From Saccharicrinis sp963677245 (GTDB lineage Bacteria > Bacteroidota > Bacteroidia > Bacteroidales > Marinilabiliaceae), in the NCBI GenBank assembly GCA_963677245.1, contig OY781921.1:1302001-1366000 (forward strand): DNA of 64,000 nt, in the 5' to 3' direction. Position numbers and translations under genes: made by a program. The notes below the pieces were generated by a model that had not been told where the DNA came from, did no database searches, and saw only the letters and a program-made list of their open reading frames with translations. Shown piece after piece: positions 43,454-53,278 of this stretch; position 1 is the stretch's first letter; every line of letters begins with the position of its first letter.

Positions 43454-44617
43454 ATGATGAAAAATTTTAATCATTTTAAGAGCATAATGATACTTTTATT
43501 GTTTGCGTTAAGTATAAATACTTTTGCTCAGGATTATTGTATTAAACCAACCACCAAATCAAAAGAAGCCAAAGAAAACTACTACAAAGCAATGGATGCT
43601 CTTAGTTTTGCAGAATGGCAAAGTGCGATGGATTATGCAAATAAAGCTTTAGAGAAAGATCCAAATCTGTTTATGGCTTATTTTGTTTTAACCTTCAGCA
43701 ACGAAAAGGATATAAGAGATAAGAACACTAAACTAATGGCTGAATACTCAGGAAAACTGAATAAGCAAGAGATGATAATGAAAGATATTGCTGCTAAACT
43801 TATGGAAAATCCTAAAGAAAGGCCGTTGGATCTTTTCAAAAAACTTGCTGATTCGAACCCTAAATTATTATTCAACAAAACCATGTTGGGTTATCAATTT
43901 AATTTTTCGGGCAAAAAAGAGGAAGCTATGAAAGTTTTTAATGAAATAACAACTTCAAACCCGGAATACGCACCTCCTTATAATATCATTGGCTATTTAC
44001 ATCTTGACAATAAGGATTTTGAAAAAGCAGAAAAGGTATTCGATAAATACATAGAACTTGCTCCAGAAAGAGCCAATCCCTACGATTCAAAAGGTGATTA
44101 TTACATGGCCATAGGTAATTTTGAAAAAGCATTGGAACACTTTGAAAAAGCATTTGCCATGAATAGCACATTTGATTTTTCAGAAAAAAAAGCTGAACGT
44201 GCTAAATTTCAGATAAAATGCGAAAAGAAAAAGCCCGAAGTTGAAAAAGTTTGCTCCGAATTAGTAGACGCGTATAATAGTTCTGATTTAAAAAAATTTC
44301 ATAGTTATTTTGCTAATGACGGAACTTTTAGAATTGTAATGAACGGAACTGACAATATCACTTTAAAAGAAATGGTAGATTATCAGTATAAACACTTTGA
44401 CGAATTAAAATCGGTAACTGTAACTGTAAATAAACAGTTTATAAACATGATAAGTCCTAAGAGCGCTGTAGCTACTCAGGTATTTGATGTAGTCAGCGTT
44501 AAAAAAGATGATACAAAAAAGAATAGCAATGGATATTGGAGCATCTTCCTTGAATATCAGGATAAAAATGAAGCATGGAAAATTATCCAGGCAATTGAAA
44601 CTGCAAATAACGAATAA
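43454..44617 (+). CDS. TPR protein with C-terminal SnoaL/DUF4440-like domain
   Basis: The 387-residue protein has a signal peptide (MILLLFALSINTFAQ). Several tetratricopeptide repeats follow at about residues 30-260 (AEWQSAMDYANKALEKDPNLFMAYF, FEKAEKVFDKYIELAPERANPYDSKGDYYMAIGNFEKALEHFEKAF). The final 120 residues look like a SnoaL/nuclear-transport-factor 2 fold (VCSELVDAYNSSDLKKFHSYFANDGTFRIVMNGTDN). It is periplasmic. The combination is common in Bacteroidota and has no assigned reaction. It ends at a strong terminator. Confidence 0.75.
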   Translation: MMKNFNHFKSIMILLLFALSINTFAQDYCIKPTTKSKEAKENYYKAMDALSFAEWQSAMDYANKALEKDPNLFMAYFVLTFSNEKDIRDKNTKLMAEYSGKLNKQEMIMKDIAAKLMENPKERPLDLFKKLADSNPKLLFNKTMLGYQFNFSGKKEEAMKVFNEITTSNPEYAPPYNIIGYLHLDNKDFEKAEKVFDKYIELAPERANPYDSKGDYYMAIGNFEKALEHFEKAFAMNSTFDFSEKKAERAKFQIKCEKKKPEVEKVCSELVDAYNSSDLKKFHSYFANDGTFRIVMNGTDNITLKEMVDYQYKHFDELKSVTVTVNKQFINMISPKSAVATQVFDVVSVKKDDTKKNSNGYWSIFLEYQDKNEAWKIIQAIETANNE

Positions 44618-44624
44618 CAATATT

Positions 44625-44647
44625 CCCCGGTTTTTACCGGGGTTTTT
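44625..44647 (+). terminator. Rho-independent terminator
   Basis: CCCCGG / CCGGGG stem with a TTTTTA loop, followed by TTTTTATTTATT, eight bases after the TPR gene. Confidence 0.85.
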
Positions 44648-44725
44648 ATTTATTATTCTTGAAATCTAATTCATCAAAGATATCGCTTTTCAATATTCTT
44701 GCTATTTTTGGCAAAAATTTAAAGT

Positions 44726-45187
44726 ATGATACAAAGAATTCAGACCGTTTATTTATTAATAGCATTGGCATTTGGGGTATCCATGTTTTTTGCACCTCAA
44801 ATTACTTTTTTAGCAGATTTGGAATACATTTTATCATTTAAAGGTATTCATGCCAAAGAGGCTACAGAAACTACCAAAGAAATACCTACACTTGCATTAA
44901 GTATTTTATTGGCCTTAACGCCACTGGTAACTTTAGTAAGTATTTTATTGTTTAAAAAACGAATGATCCAAATCAGACTTTGCGCCGCTAACATTGGTTT
45001 GTTAATTGGAACCACTGCGCTTATTTATTATTTTGGAACAGTAGGTACAAAAGAATTAGCTGCAAGTAATATGGGTTACAACGTGACAACCATATTTCCT
45101 ATTGCCGGAGCTATTCTACACTTTTTAGCCCTTAGAGCTATTGGTAAAGATGAAGCATTGGTAAGATCAATGGATAGAATCAGATAA
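44726..45187 (+). CDS. DUF4293 family membrane protein
   Basis: The 153-residue protein starts MIQRIQTVYLLIALAFGVSMFFAP and ends KDEALVRSMDRIR, the two ends that define DUF4293. Four transmembrane segments are visible (around residues 7-25, 53-75, 82-104, 120-136). The family is found widely in Bacteroidota, with no known function. It is convergent with the DUF4440 gene and shares a terminator. Confidence 0.9.
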   Translation: MIQRIQTVYLLIALAFGVSMFFAPQITFLADLEYILSFKGIHAKEATETTKEIPTLALSILLALTPLVTLVSILLFKKRMIQIRLCAANIGLLIGTTALIYYFGTVGTKELAASNMGYNVTTIFPIAGAILHFLALRAIGKDEALVRSMDRIR

Positions 45188-45210
45188 ATACATCAATTGA
45201 AAATATTTTA

Positions 45211-45247
45211 AAAAAGCATCATTGAAAATTCAATGGTGCTTTTTTTA
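45211..45247. terminator. Bidirectional rho-independent terminator
   Basis: Near-perfect stem AAAGCATCATTGA / TCAATGGTGCTTT with AA runs before it and a T run after. It serves the convergent genes at 44726 (+) and 45245 (-), and overlaps the last bases of the latter. Confidence 0.8.
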
Positions 45248-45760
45248 GTCCCAAACAAAACGCCAGCAGCCATCTTCCTGTCGTTTCCAAACCGTATGAA
45301 ATACGCCTGTTGAAGAATTGATTTCTCCATTCTCTTCTTCCACACTATAGGTATATTTTCCATAGGTATAGGCCAGATCTCCAGATGAAGATACATCAAC
45401 AAAATCAGGCTCCCAGGTTAAGGAGACTTTATTTGCGTTATCTCTCTTACTTTTAAATAATTCTTTTATTTCCGTTTTACCTTTAATCAGCTTATTTTCT
45501 CTCAATAAAACGGCATCCTCAGCAGCATAGCTTAAAAATGCTTCCTCCACTCCTTTTTCTGCCACCAATGTCGCAAATTGCTTTTCTGTTTCTAGAATTT
45601 CATTCTTCCACTTTTTAATTTGCTCAAGTTCTTTGCTTTCTTTTGTCATATAGTCTCTTTTTCCTTTGTTTTCCAGATCACATGCCACAAACAAAGTCAA
45701 TATTATTCCAATTATCACAAACAATACAAGCTTTTGCAGAGAAAGATTTTCTTTTCGCAT
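45245..45760 (-). CDS. DUF4440/SnoaL-like lipoprotein
   Basis: The 171-residue protein has a hydrophobic lipoprotein-type leader (VLFVIIGIILTLFVACD). A cone-shaped NTF2-like domain follows (ETEKQFATLVAEKGVEEAFLSYAAEDAVLLRENKLIKGKTEIKELF...GDLAYTYGKYTYSVEEENG...GVFHTVWKRQEDGCWRFVWD). This is the DUF4440/YybH group. Active-site chemistry is not clear. It lies eight bases after the GDYXXLXY gene on the same strand, so it is probably the third gene of that operon. Confidence 0.75.
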   Translation of the reverse strand: MRKENLSLQKLVLFVIIGIILTLFVACDLENKGKRDYMTKESKELEQIKKWKNEILETEKQFATLVAEKGVEEAFLSYAAEDAVLLRENKLIKGKTEIKELFKSKRDNANKVSLTWEPDFVDVSSSGDLAYTYGKYTYSVEEENGEINSSTGVFHTVWKRQEDGCWRFVWD

Positions 45761-45767
45761 AAATCAT

Positions 45768-46349
45768 TTATTTATCTTGTGATACCTGTGCTCTTTTCAC
45801 CAACTCAGTTATAGAAACATCATCAACCATTACATCCTTGATGACCGCTTCTCCATTTTTAATATAAACTAACACATATGCATTATGTTCTTTTTCTCTT
45901 TGTGCATTACGATATTCCTTTTCGGCTAAAGGTGCTTTGCTTTCTTCCATATAAAAACGATTAAATGGATAACGAATAACAAGTCGCTTATTAATTTTAT
46001 CGAGGTAACTCACATTAGCTCGAACATAAGTCACTTGCCCTTCTGGCTTTAGTTTGCTCACACCTGCAATTTCGGCAAATCCATCTTTCCCTTCATCTAA
46101 AACAACGTAAACTTCTTCTCCCGGAAACCATTTATCTAAATCATACACTTCGAATGATTGATCTTTAAAATTTAAAGTCACGTATTTTCCTCTAAAAGGA
46201 TCGTATGGATCAACAGGAGCTGTTCTGAATTTTACAATTTTTCCTGCCTCCATAATATCCTCTCTATCCCTGATCATTTGCCATGGTACAAACCATTGCG
46301 CCAGGGCAACTATAACAAATACGGCCAATAGTATGTACTTACGCTTCAT
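45768..46349 (-). CDS. GDYXXLXY-domain protein
   Basis: The 193-residue protein has one N-terminal hydrophobic helix (ILLAVFVIVALAQWFVPWQM). The domain follows with FRTAPVDPYDPFRGKYVTLNF and VVLDEGKDGFAEI. The family's name motif GDYxxLxY appears here as the variant RGKYVTLNF. The domain usually occurs as the partner of DUF2157 proteins. Here it overlaps the DUF2157 gene by 11 bases. It is likely a membrane-anchored extracytoplasmic protein of unknown function. Confidence 0.85.
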   Translation of the reverse strand: MKRKYILLAVFVIVALAQWFVPWQMIRDREDIMEAGKIVKFRTAPVDPYDPFRGKYVTLNFKDQSFEVYDLDKWFPGEEVYVVLDEGKDGFAEIAGVSKLKPEGQVTYVRANVSYLDKINKRLVIRYPFNRFYMEESKAPLAEKEYRNAQREKEHNAYVLVYIKNGEAVIKDVMVDDVSITELVKRAQVSQDK

Positions 46350-47622
46350 TTCTCTTCTTTTTAATCATTTTATAGTTTGCCACAAAGAAACCAATGCCCA
46401 CTCCTACAAATAAACTTCCTCGCAATACAAAACTCAGGTTTTCATCGAAAAACCGACACAATACCAAAGCCACCAGAATTAACAAACCATAGTTTAACCT
46501 TCCTAAACTATTTTTATTAGCACCGTCTTTTACCACCCACACACCTAATATAAAAAGACAAATATTGACCAGCAAAATGGCGAGTAAGCTTCCTAATCCA
46601 ATTAAAAAGATGAATACAAATGCAATAAAAACCGTGGATATAGGATAAATCTCTTTCCAGTTTTTTCCTTTGTGCTGTCTGTAAAAAATAATGAAGGCAG
46701 CCAGTGTTAAAACAAACACAGAAATAAGTTCAGGAGATACTATTAATTCACTTGTAACAAATTCTCTTTTCTGTAATGCTTTCCACATCCAATCGAAACT
46801 AAGCATTAAAAGTAAAACTAAAGTGCCCATTTCACTCAAAAAACGATAGCCTCCTGTTTTGGATCGCTGCGATTTAAAAAATGCGGTATTTCCTATTCCA
46901 TAAAACAAACCAAACAAACTAAAATAAGCTATATACATAATTGGAGAATTCTTATGTGCTAAAGTTCCTAAAGAAATAACCAGCGATAATGGAATGAGCC
47001 AATTATGGAAAATCATAAAATTACTGAATGGCTGATGCTTATATAACCTATAATACTCAGGTAATATGGCTAACAGCAATAACCAGTACCAATAATTATT
47101 CGGATTTCCTCTTGTAAAATATAAAGCTTCACAAACATAGGTTGTAATACCAATTATATAAAGCATTGAGGTCACGGATGTCTTTAACAAATACACCAGA
47201 GGTAACACCAGTAACATCCAGGATAACATAAAGGAACTCAAGTTCCCGGGAATATGATATATCTGACTAATAAGTGAAATGGTTGCGCCAACAGCAAAAA
47301 ATAAGAACGCAGCACTAGCCTCTCGCCAGGCTACATTATCACGCTTCATTAACAACACATATCCGCAGGCTAGTTGTCCGATTAATGTAGGTAAGACAGC
47401 AAAAAATGTTTTTGTTGATCGAGGGAGTTCATCCCAATTATGCGCAATGATTAATATAAGCCCTAAACCAATTAATATGGCTCCAAGAATCCCGAACATA
47501 ACATATAATCGTTGTGTTGAGGAAGTTCCTTTACCTTTATAATAATCTTCTATTTTATCAGCAATATCCTGACTAATGATATCTGCTTTTAAAAGTTCAG
47601 ACAGATCTTTATGTATACTCAT
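46339..47622 (-). CDS. DUF2157 family membrane protein
   Basis: The 427-residue protein opens with a short soluble helix-turn region (LSELLKADIISQDIADKIEDYY) and then about twelve transmembrane segments (YVMFGILGAILIGLGLILIIAHNWDELPRSTK is diagnostic of DUF2157). The family is widespread and unassigned. It heads a probable three-gene operon with GDYXXLXY and DUF4440 genes, with an 11-base overlap at the first junction. Confidence 0.88.
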   Translation of the reverse strand: MSIHKDLSELLKADIISQDIADKIEDYYKGKGTSSTQRLYVMFGILGAILIGLGLILIIAHNWDELPRSTKTFFAVLPTLIGQLACGYVLLMKRDNVAWREASAAFLFFAVGATISLISQIYHIPGNLSSFMLSWMLLVLPLVYLLKTSVTSMLYIIGITTYVCEALYFTRGNPNNYWYWLLLLAILPEYYRLYKHQPFSNFMIFHNWLIPLSLVISLGTLAHKNSPIMYIAYFSLFGLFYGIGNTAFFKSQRSKTGGYRFLSEMGTLVLLLMLSFDWMWKALQKREFVTSELIVSPELISVFVLTLAAFIIFYRQHKGKNWKEIYPISTVFIAFVFIFLIGLGSLLAILLVNICLFILGVWVVKDGANKNSLGRLNYGLLILVALVLCRFFDENLSFVLRGSLFVGVGIGFFVANYKMIKKKRNEA

Positions 47623-47739
47623 TTTGTCTGGTTTAAATCATCTATATATAAAGTTACAAAGGTTTTAACTTAATGTCTATGGATTGCTGTAATTCAATTA
47701 GGTACTATTCAACAAACTGAGGGGTTCTTGAAATCCTAA

Positions 47740-48768
47740 TTAAAGCTGCAGTTTTCGAATGATGTGATTATTGAATTCAACGAAATACAATTGATTTTCT
47801 ATTAAACAAAGCCCTCGAGGCATATTTAATAAACTATTTAAAGGCGAATCTTCTGTAAAACCTTCTTTTCCAGCTCCGGCCAGCGTAATAACAATACCAT
47901 TTTCATCAATCTTTCGAACACAATTATTGTAAGTATCCGAAAAATACACTTCAAAATTCTCATCGACAAAAACCTCAGTAGGAACATTTAGCAATGATTC
48001 TCCGATCCTACCATCAACCAACCCTTTTTCTTTACCCACACCGGCAATGGTTGAAACATAGCCTTCAGGCGTAATTTTACGGATGCAATGATTATTGGCA
48101 TCAGCAACATAAATATTATCATTTATATCGATGGATAGTCCGCACGGAGCATCAAAACGCGCTGTTGTATCCCAACCATCTTTCCAATCGTTAATAACCA
48201 ACTCGCCCCTTTTTCCTCCTCCGGCAAAAGTGCTGGTTGTTCCATCCGGAGTAATTTTTCTGATACGATGATTCCAGCAATCAGCCACGAAGATATTTCC
48301 TTTTGAATCGACGCAAATACCCCTTGGCGAACTAAACAAAGCCTGATCATTTGGTCCATCACGATAACCTTCTTCTCCGGTACCGGCAATAGTTGTCACT
48401 TGACCATCCACTGTAATTTTACGAATATTTTGTCCCCCAAAACCGGCAACATACATAACTCCTTTTTTATCGATAAAAACACCTGATGGTTCATTGAAAG
48501 TAGCATTATTTAAACTTCCATCCTTATCCCCCGCAAGTCCGGAACCAGCATAAACAGTTACTTCTCCTTGAGCATTGACTTTTTTTATACCGTTATTACC
48601 TGCATCAGCAACAAAAAGATTTCCCATTTTATCAGCACACATTCCCAATGGCATGGCAAGTAAAGTACTATCTGCTTTTCCTACAATGACACTAAGTGCT
48701 TTTTCAGGTTTTGAACATGATGTAAATGAGATAACGAATACAAAGAATAAGTAGCCGAGAATTTTCAT
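47740..48768 (-). CDS. NHL-repeat lipoprotein
   Basis: The 342-residue protein has a lipoprotein leader (FVFVISFTSCSK) and six NHL-type blades, each with the pattern P-x-G-(I/V)-x-(V/I)-D...G-N-(I/L)-(Y/F)-V-A-D-x-x-N-x-x-I-R-K-(I/V). Clear examples are PRGICVDSKGNIFVADCWNHRIRKI and PCGLSIDINDNIYVADANNHCIRKI. It forms a six-bladed propeller, probably on the outer membrane surface or in the periplasm. Repeat sequences are well conserved. Ligand unknown; single-gene unit. Confidence 0.85.
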   Translation of the reverse strand: MKILGYLFFVFVISFTSCSKPEKALSVIVGKADSTLLAMPLGMCADKMGNLFVADAGNNGIKKVNAQGEVTVYAGSGLAGDKDGSLNNATFNEPSGVFIDKKGVMYVAGFGGQNIRKITVDGQVTTIAGTGEEGYRDGPNDQALFSSPRGICVDSKGNIFVADCWNHRIRKITPDGTTSTFAGGGKRGELVINDWKDGWDTTARFDAPCGLSIDINDNIYVADANNHCIRKITPEGYVSTIAGVGKEKGLVDGRIGESLLNVPTEVFVDENFEVYFSDTYNNCVRKIDENGIVITLAGAGKEGFTEDSPLNSLLNMPRGLCLIENQLYFVEFNNHIIRKLQL

Positions 48769-48912
48769 ACAATGTTATTTTACAAATTAAAAAATGAAAA
48801 TACGATTTAATATGGAATCAAAGCGATTCTATAGCTGTTGTCTATAATAGCTTCTTGTGTGTAAACTGCCATTTCTTTTTGACAACAGAAGACTTTTCAT
48901 ATTCACAAAAAA

Positions 48913-48947
48913 AAAGCGTAAAGCATTATTATAACACTTTACGCTTT
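48913..48947 (-). terminator. Rho-independent terminator of the odhAB operon
   Basis: Eleven-base stem AAAGCGTAAAG / CTTTACGCTTT. On the minus strand it is followed by TTTTTTGTG, 21 bases past the E2 stop. Confidence 0.85.
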
Positions 48948-48967
48948 CCCAGAAATATTTAATTGAA

Positions 48968-50218
48968 TTATAAATCCAGTACCAGTTTTTCTAATTCGTC
49001 ACCTCCGGAAAGCATCAATTCCGGATTTTCAAGCATCTTTTTTAGGGTTACTAAAAACCCTACTGAATCCTTTCCATCAATAATTCGGTGATCATACGAA
49101 AGTGCCGTGTACATGATAGGTCTGATTTCTACCTTTCCGTTCACAGCCATTGGACGCTCCACTATGTTGTGCATTCCCAATATTGCCGATTGTGGCGGAT
49201 TAATTAAGGGAGTAGATAACATAGATCCAAATACGCCACCATTCGTTACCGTGAAAGTACCTCCTGTCATTTCATCCAGACTAATTTTACCTTTACGCGC
49301 TTTTTCTGCTAACTGCTTTAAACTACTCTCAATCTCTGCCAGACTCATCGATTCTGTGTTGCGAATAACAGGAACCATTAACCCTTTAGGCGTTTGAACT
49401 GCAACTGATACATCCACATAGTTTGGCGTTACAATTTCATCCCCGTCAATCATAGAATTAACCATTGGGTGCTTTTGCATTGCTAAAGCAGAGGCTTTGA
49501 TAAAGAAAGACATAAAACCAAGCTTAACGCCATGCTTTTCTACAAACACACTTTGATACTTTTTGCGCATGCTCATAATCTGGCTCATATCAACCTCGTT
49601 AAAAGTAGTCAACATAGCCGTTTCCTGTTTTACGGCCACTAAACGTTGACTCAACTTTTTACGCAGAGAACTCATCTTTTGTCGGTCAAGCTCTCTTTCC
49701 TTTGGAGCAGAAGCCAATCCTTGCGGTACAGAAGCCGAGTCTGCTCCCCCACTTTCTTTAATAGCGTTGATTTCCTTTTTTGAAATACGATGAAGGCCAT
49801 TTACCACATCTTCAACCGACCAGCCTTCTTCTTCCATCAGTTTTTGAGCAACTGGTGAAATTTTAACCTTAGCATATTCTTCTGAAGTAGGTTTTTTTTC
49901 AACCGGCTTCTCTGCTGCTTTAGGCTCTTCTTTTACTTCCTCCTTTTCTTTGGCTGGAGGTGCTGTTTCTTCACCTTGTGCAACAGAGGTATCAATTGTA
50001 CACGCTATTTCACCAACCGCTACCGTTTGCCCTGCTTCAACCAATATTTTTATTTTACCTGCCTTATCCGCATTTAAGGTTAAAGTGGCTTTATCTGATT
50101 CTATTTCTGCTAATTCCTGATCCTGATGAACAACATCTCCATCGCTGACTAACCAACTGGCTATTTCAACTTCGGTAATAGATTCCCCTGGAGATGGTAC
50201 TTTTACTTCTATAATCAT
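48968..50218 (-). CDS. sucB: 2-oxoglutarate dehydrogenase E2 (dihydrolipoyllysine succinyltransferase)
   Basis: The 416-residue enzyme has a lipoyl domain at 1-80 (AEIESDKATLTLNA, lysine lipoylation site). A charged Pro/Ala/Glu linker follows, then a peripheral-subunit-binding domain (KISPVAQKLMEEEGWSVEDV, residues about 118-150). The catalytic domain ends in ALSYDHRIIDGKDSVGF, which carries the active-site His and Asp. It transfers succinyl from E1 to CoA. It sits 56 bases after the E1 gene. Only one lipoyl domain is present, as in most bacterial SucB. Confidence 0.95.
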   Translation of the reverse strand: MIIEVKVPSPGESITEVEIASWLVSDGDVVHQDQELAEIESDKATLTLNADKAGKIKILVEAGQTVAVGEIACTIDTSVAQGEETAPPAKEKEEVKEEPKAAEKPVEKKPTSEEYAKVKISPVAQKLMEEEGWSVEDVVNGLHRISKKEINAIKESGGADSASVPQGLASAPKERELDRQKMSSLRKKLSQRLVAVKQETAMLTTFNEVDMSQIMSMRKKYQSVFVEKHGVKLGFMSFFIKASALAMQKHPMVNSMIDGDEIVTPNYVDVSVAVQTPKGLMVPVIRNTESMSLAEIESSLKQLAEKARKGKISLDEMTGGTFTVTNGGVFGSMLSTPLINPPQSAILGMHNIVERPMAVNGKVEIRPIMYTALSYDHRIIDGKDSVGFLVTLKKMLENPELMLSGGDELEKLVLDL

Positions 50219-50274
50219 TTCTTACATTTTAGTCGTTCGTATAATTCAATAGGTATAAAAATAGCTTATACCTG

Positions 50275-53097
50275 CTAAATTAAAAATCTGGATTTTTCTG
50301 CAAAATAAGCGTGCTGCTTCAGTATTTCTTTACGGTCTTTTCCTTCAACGCATTGTAGGCCGCAATATTTGTTTTGCAACTCACAATTACATTTTTTAAA
50401 GATCTTGTCTATAATTTCTTTCTGACCGACTACATGCAAACCGTTTAATCCGGTAGCCGGACTTCCACTAGCTAAACGTGCAACCGGAATCAGGCTAACA
50501 CCTTTAAACATACCTCGGATATATTTCCAGGGTCCCATATTCTCGGGTTCTTCCTGAGCCCAAATATGTAGAATCGTGTTTTTATATTTACTTAAAACAG
50601 CCTGCAATTGATCTTTAGGAAATGGATGCATTTGTTCAATACGTACCAAGGCAATATCACGAGCATCCAACTCTTCTTTACGCGCTAGTAAATCATAATA
50701 AACCTTTCCGGAACAGAATACAACTCTTCTTACCTTATCCACATCTACATTTTCGTCATCAATTACCTCCTGGAATTTACCAGTAGCTAATTCATCCATT
50801 TTTGAAACACATTTAGGATGACGCAACAAACTTTTAGGTGTAAAGATAACCAAAGGCAGACGAATGTCGCGGTGAATCTGACGACGTAAAACATGGAAAA
50901 TATTAGCAGGTGTGGTACAGTTTACCACCTGCATATTGTTGTTGGCAGCTAAAGACAAAAAGCGTTCGATCCTTGCACTGGAATGTTCCGGTCCCTGACC
51001 TTCGAAACCATGCGGAAGGTAAAGTACCAAACCATTCATCAATCCCCATTTTTCTTCTGCCGAACTTAAGTACTGATCTATAATTACCTGAGCTACATTG
51101 TAAAAATCACCAAACTGAGCTTCCCAAATGGTTAAACCCTGTGGTGTGGCCAATGCATAACCATAATCAAAACCCATTACCCCATACTCCGACAGATGGG
51201 AATTATACACATTAAAACGAGCCTGTTCTTTGGATAAATGTTTTAATGGGAAATACAGCTTCTCGGTATCTTCGATGGTTAAACCAGCGTGACGATGGGC
51301 AAAAGTTCCTCGTACAGCATCCTGTCCGCTCAAACGCACCTGATGGCCTTCTGTTACCAGCGTTGCATAAGCCAATTGCTCACCCATGGCCCAATCTAAA
51401 CGATCTTCCTTAACCATTTTTTTTCTATCGTCCATAATCTTATGAACCTTTCTAAAAAATGGCAAACCATCCGGCAAGGCAGTCAATTTATCACTTAAGT
51501 CAAGTAATTTATTTTTATCAACTCCTGTTTCTACTGATTCTACAAAATCTTTAGGTTCAGAGTATCTGAATCCTTCCCACTCATCCTCTAAAAATCTTTG
51601 AATAACTACTTTATCAATTTTAGAAGAATCATCCAACTTTTTATCTAAATAGGTATTATAACCATTTTGTAAAGCGGTTAACTCTTCCTGTTTATATACT
51701 TTTTCTTCTAAAAGTCGTTGTCCATAAACATCCCTTGGGTTTGGATGTTTGGCGATCGCTTTATACAAGGTTGGTTGTGTAAAACGAGGTTCATCACCTT
51801 CGTTATGTCCATATTTGCGATACGACAACACATCTATAAATACATCGGCATTAAAGGTCTGCCTAAACTCCACCGCTAATTCCAATGCATACACAATGGC
51901 CTCAGCATCATCTCCATTCACGTGAAAAACCGGGCTTCGGGTGACTTTACCCACATCAGTACAATACGTACTGGAACGAGCATCCAGGTAGTTGGTGGTA
52001 AAACCAACTTGATTGTTAATCACAATATGAATGGTACCTCCAGTTTTATATCCTTTCAGCTGGCTCATTTGAATCACTTCGTAAACCACACCCTGACCGG
52101 CAATTGCCGCATCCCCATGAATTAAAACAGGAATAGCCTTGCTATAATCTTCGTGATACTTATTATTGATTTTCGATCGCGTAATTCCCTCAATAACCGG
52201 CCCAACTGCTTCCAGATGCGAAGGATTTGGAGCCAAATTTACTCTCACCTTGTTTCCATCTTCGGTTATGATGTCATTCTGATAACCCAGGTGATATTTT
52301 ACATCTCCCAAAGAAATCCCTTCGGCATAATCATCGGCTACGAATTCCTTAAATATATTCTCATAAGGTTTTTTCAAGATATTGGCCAACACATTTAACC
52401 TTCCTCGGTGAGCCATCCCGATCATTACCTCTTTTACTCCCATAGCAGCACCTTTTCTGATCAAAGCATGCAAGCCTGGAATCATCACCTCACTACCTTC
52501 GAGAGAAAAGCGTTTTTGCCCCACAAATTTTTTATGAATAAAAGATTCAAATCCTGCAGCAACATTTAACTCATCGTATATAAGTTTTTTCTTTGCTTCC
52601 GAGAAATTAGGTGTATTCCTTACCGACTCCATCTTTCGCCTTAACCACTTTATTACCTCCGGATGGCGAATATATAAATATTCCACCGCAACCGACTCAC
52701 AATAAGTTTGCTGCAAGTGATCAATAATATCTTTGAGCTTAGCTCTTCCCAAGCCCAACTTATGACCTGCTTCAAACTCCGATTCTAAATCGGCTTTCTC
52801 CAAACCAAAATTCTCAATATCTAAAGTAGGGAAGTACTGACGACGAGAACGAACCGGATTAGTTTTTGTAAATAAGTGTCCCCTTTGACGATAGCCCTGT
52901 ATTAAATTAACCACATTGAATTCTTTACTTACCATACCTCCGGACGATGGGGCGTCATAATTTTTTCGGGCAAATTCAAATCCCTTAAAAAAATGTCTGA
53001 AGCTTTCATCAACAGACTCCGGATCTTCTAAATAGCTCTGGTATAGCTCTTCAATAGCTTCAATTTCGCTATTTCCAACAAATGAAAATTCTTCCAT
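50275..53097 (-). CDS. sucA: 2-oxoglutarate dehydrogenase E1
   Basis: The 940-residue E1 has an N-terminal helical targeting segment (NSEIEAIEELYQSYLEDPESVDESFRHFFKGF). The thiamine diphosphate core shows GMAHRGRLNVLANIL, IHGDAAIAGQGVVYE, HVNGDDAEAIV and YRKYGHNEGDEPRFTQP, and the C-terminal half has the transketolase pyrimidine and C-terminal domains. It decarboxylates 2-oxoglutarate in the TCA cycle with E2 downstream. E3 is not in the window. Length and motifs are complete, so an oxidative TCA cycle is likely. Confidence 0.96.
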   Translation of the reverse strand: MEEFSFVGNSEIEAIEELYQSYLEDPESVDESFRHFFKGFEFARKNYDAPSSGGMVSKEFNVVNLIQGYRQRGHLFTKTNPVRSRRQYFPTLDIENFGLEKADLESEFEAGHKLGLGRAKLKDIIDHLQQTYCESVAVEYLYIRHPEVIKWLRRKMESVRNTPNFSEAKKKLIYDELNVAAGFESFIHKKFVGQKRFSLEGSEVMIPGLHALIRKGAAMGVKEVMIGMAHRGRLNVLANILKKPYENIFKEFVADDYAEGISLGDVKYHLGYQNDIITEDGNKVRVNLAPNPSHLEAVGPVIEGITRSKINNKYHEDYSKAIPVLIHGDAAIAGQGVVYEVIQMSQLKGYKTGGTIHIVINNQVGFTTNYLDARSSTYCTDVGKVTRSPVFHVNGDDAEAIVYALELAVEFRQTFNADVFIDVLSYRKYGHNEGDEPRFTQPTLYKAIAKHPNPRDVYGQRLLEEKVYKQEELTALQNGYNTYLDKKLDDSSKIDKVVIQRFLEDEWEGFRYSEPKDFVESVETGVDKNKLLDLSDKLTALPDGLPFFRKVHKIMDDRKKMVKEDRLDWAMGEQLAYATLVTEGHQVRLSGQDAVRGTFAHRHAGLTIEDTEKLYFPLKHLSKEQARFNVYNSHLSEYGVMGFDYGYALATPQGLTIWEAQFGDFYNVAQVIIDQYLSSAEEKWGLMNGLVLYLPHGFEGQGPEHSSARIERFLSLAANNNMQVVNCTTPANIFHVLRRQIHRDIRLPLVIFTPKSLLRHPKCVSKMDELATGKFQEVIDDENVDVDKVRRVVFCSGKVYYDLLARKEELDARDIALVRIEQMHPFPKDQLQAVLSKYKNTILHIWAQEEPENMGPWKYIRGMFKGVSLIPVARLASGSPATGLNGLHVVGQKEIIDKIFKKCNCELQNKYCGLQCVEGKDRKEILKQHAYFAEKSRFLI

Positions 53098-53278
53098 AGA
53101 TTAGTTCCTTATCGATACTTTTTTTCTGTAGATTTTCTTTTTATAGTTGACATGCAAGATATGTATTAAAAAATATGAACTCTTTGATATGCATCATAAA
53201 TTCTACAATTTATAATACTTTAATGCACAATTCGTATTTATTTTTATTTTTTTGCAGTCTCCTAAATATAACATTTAC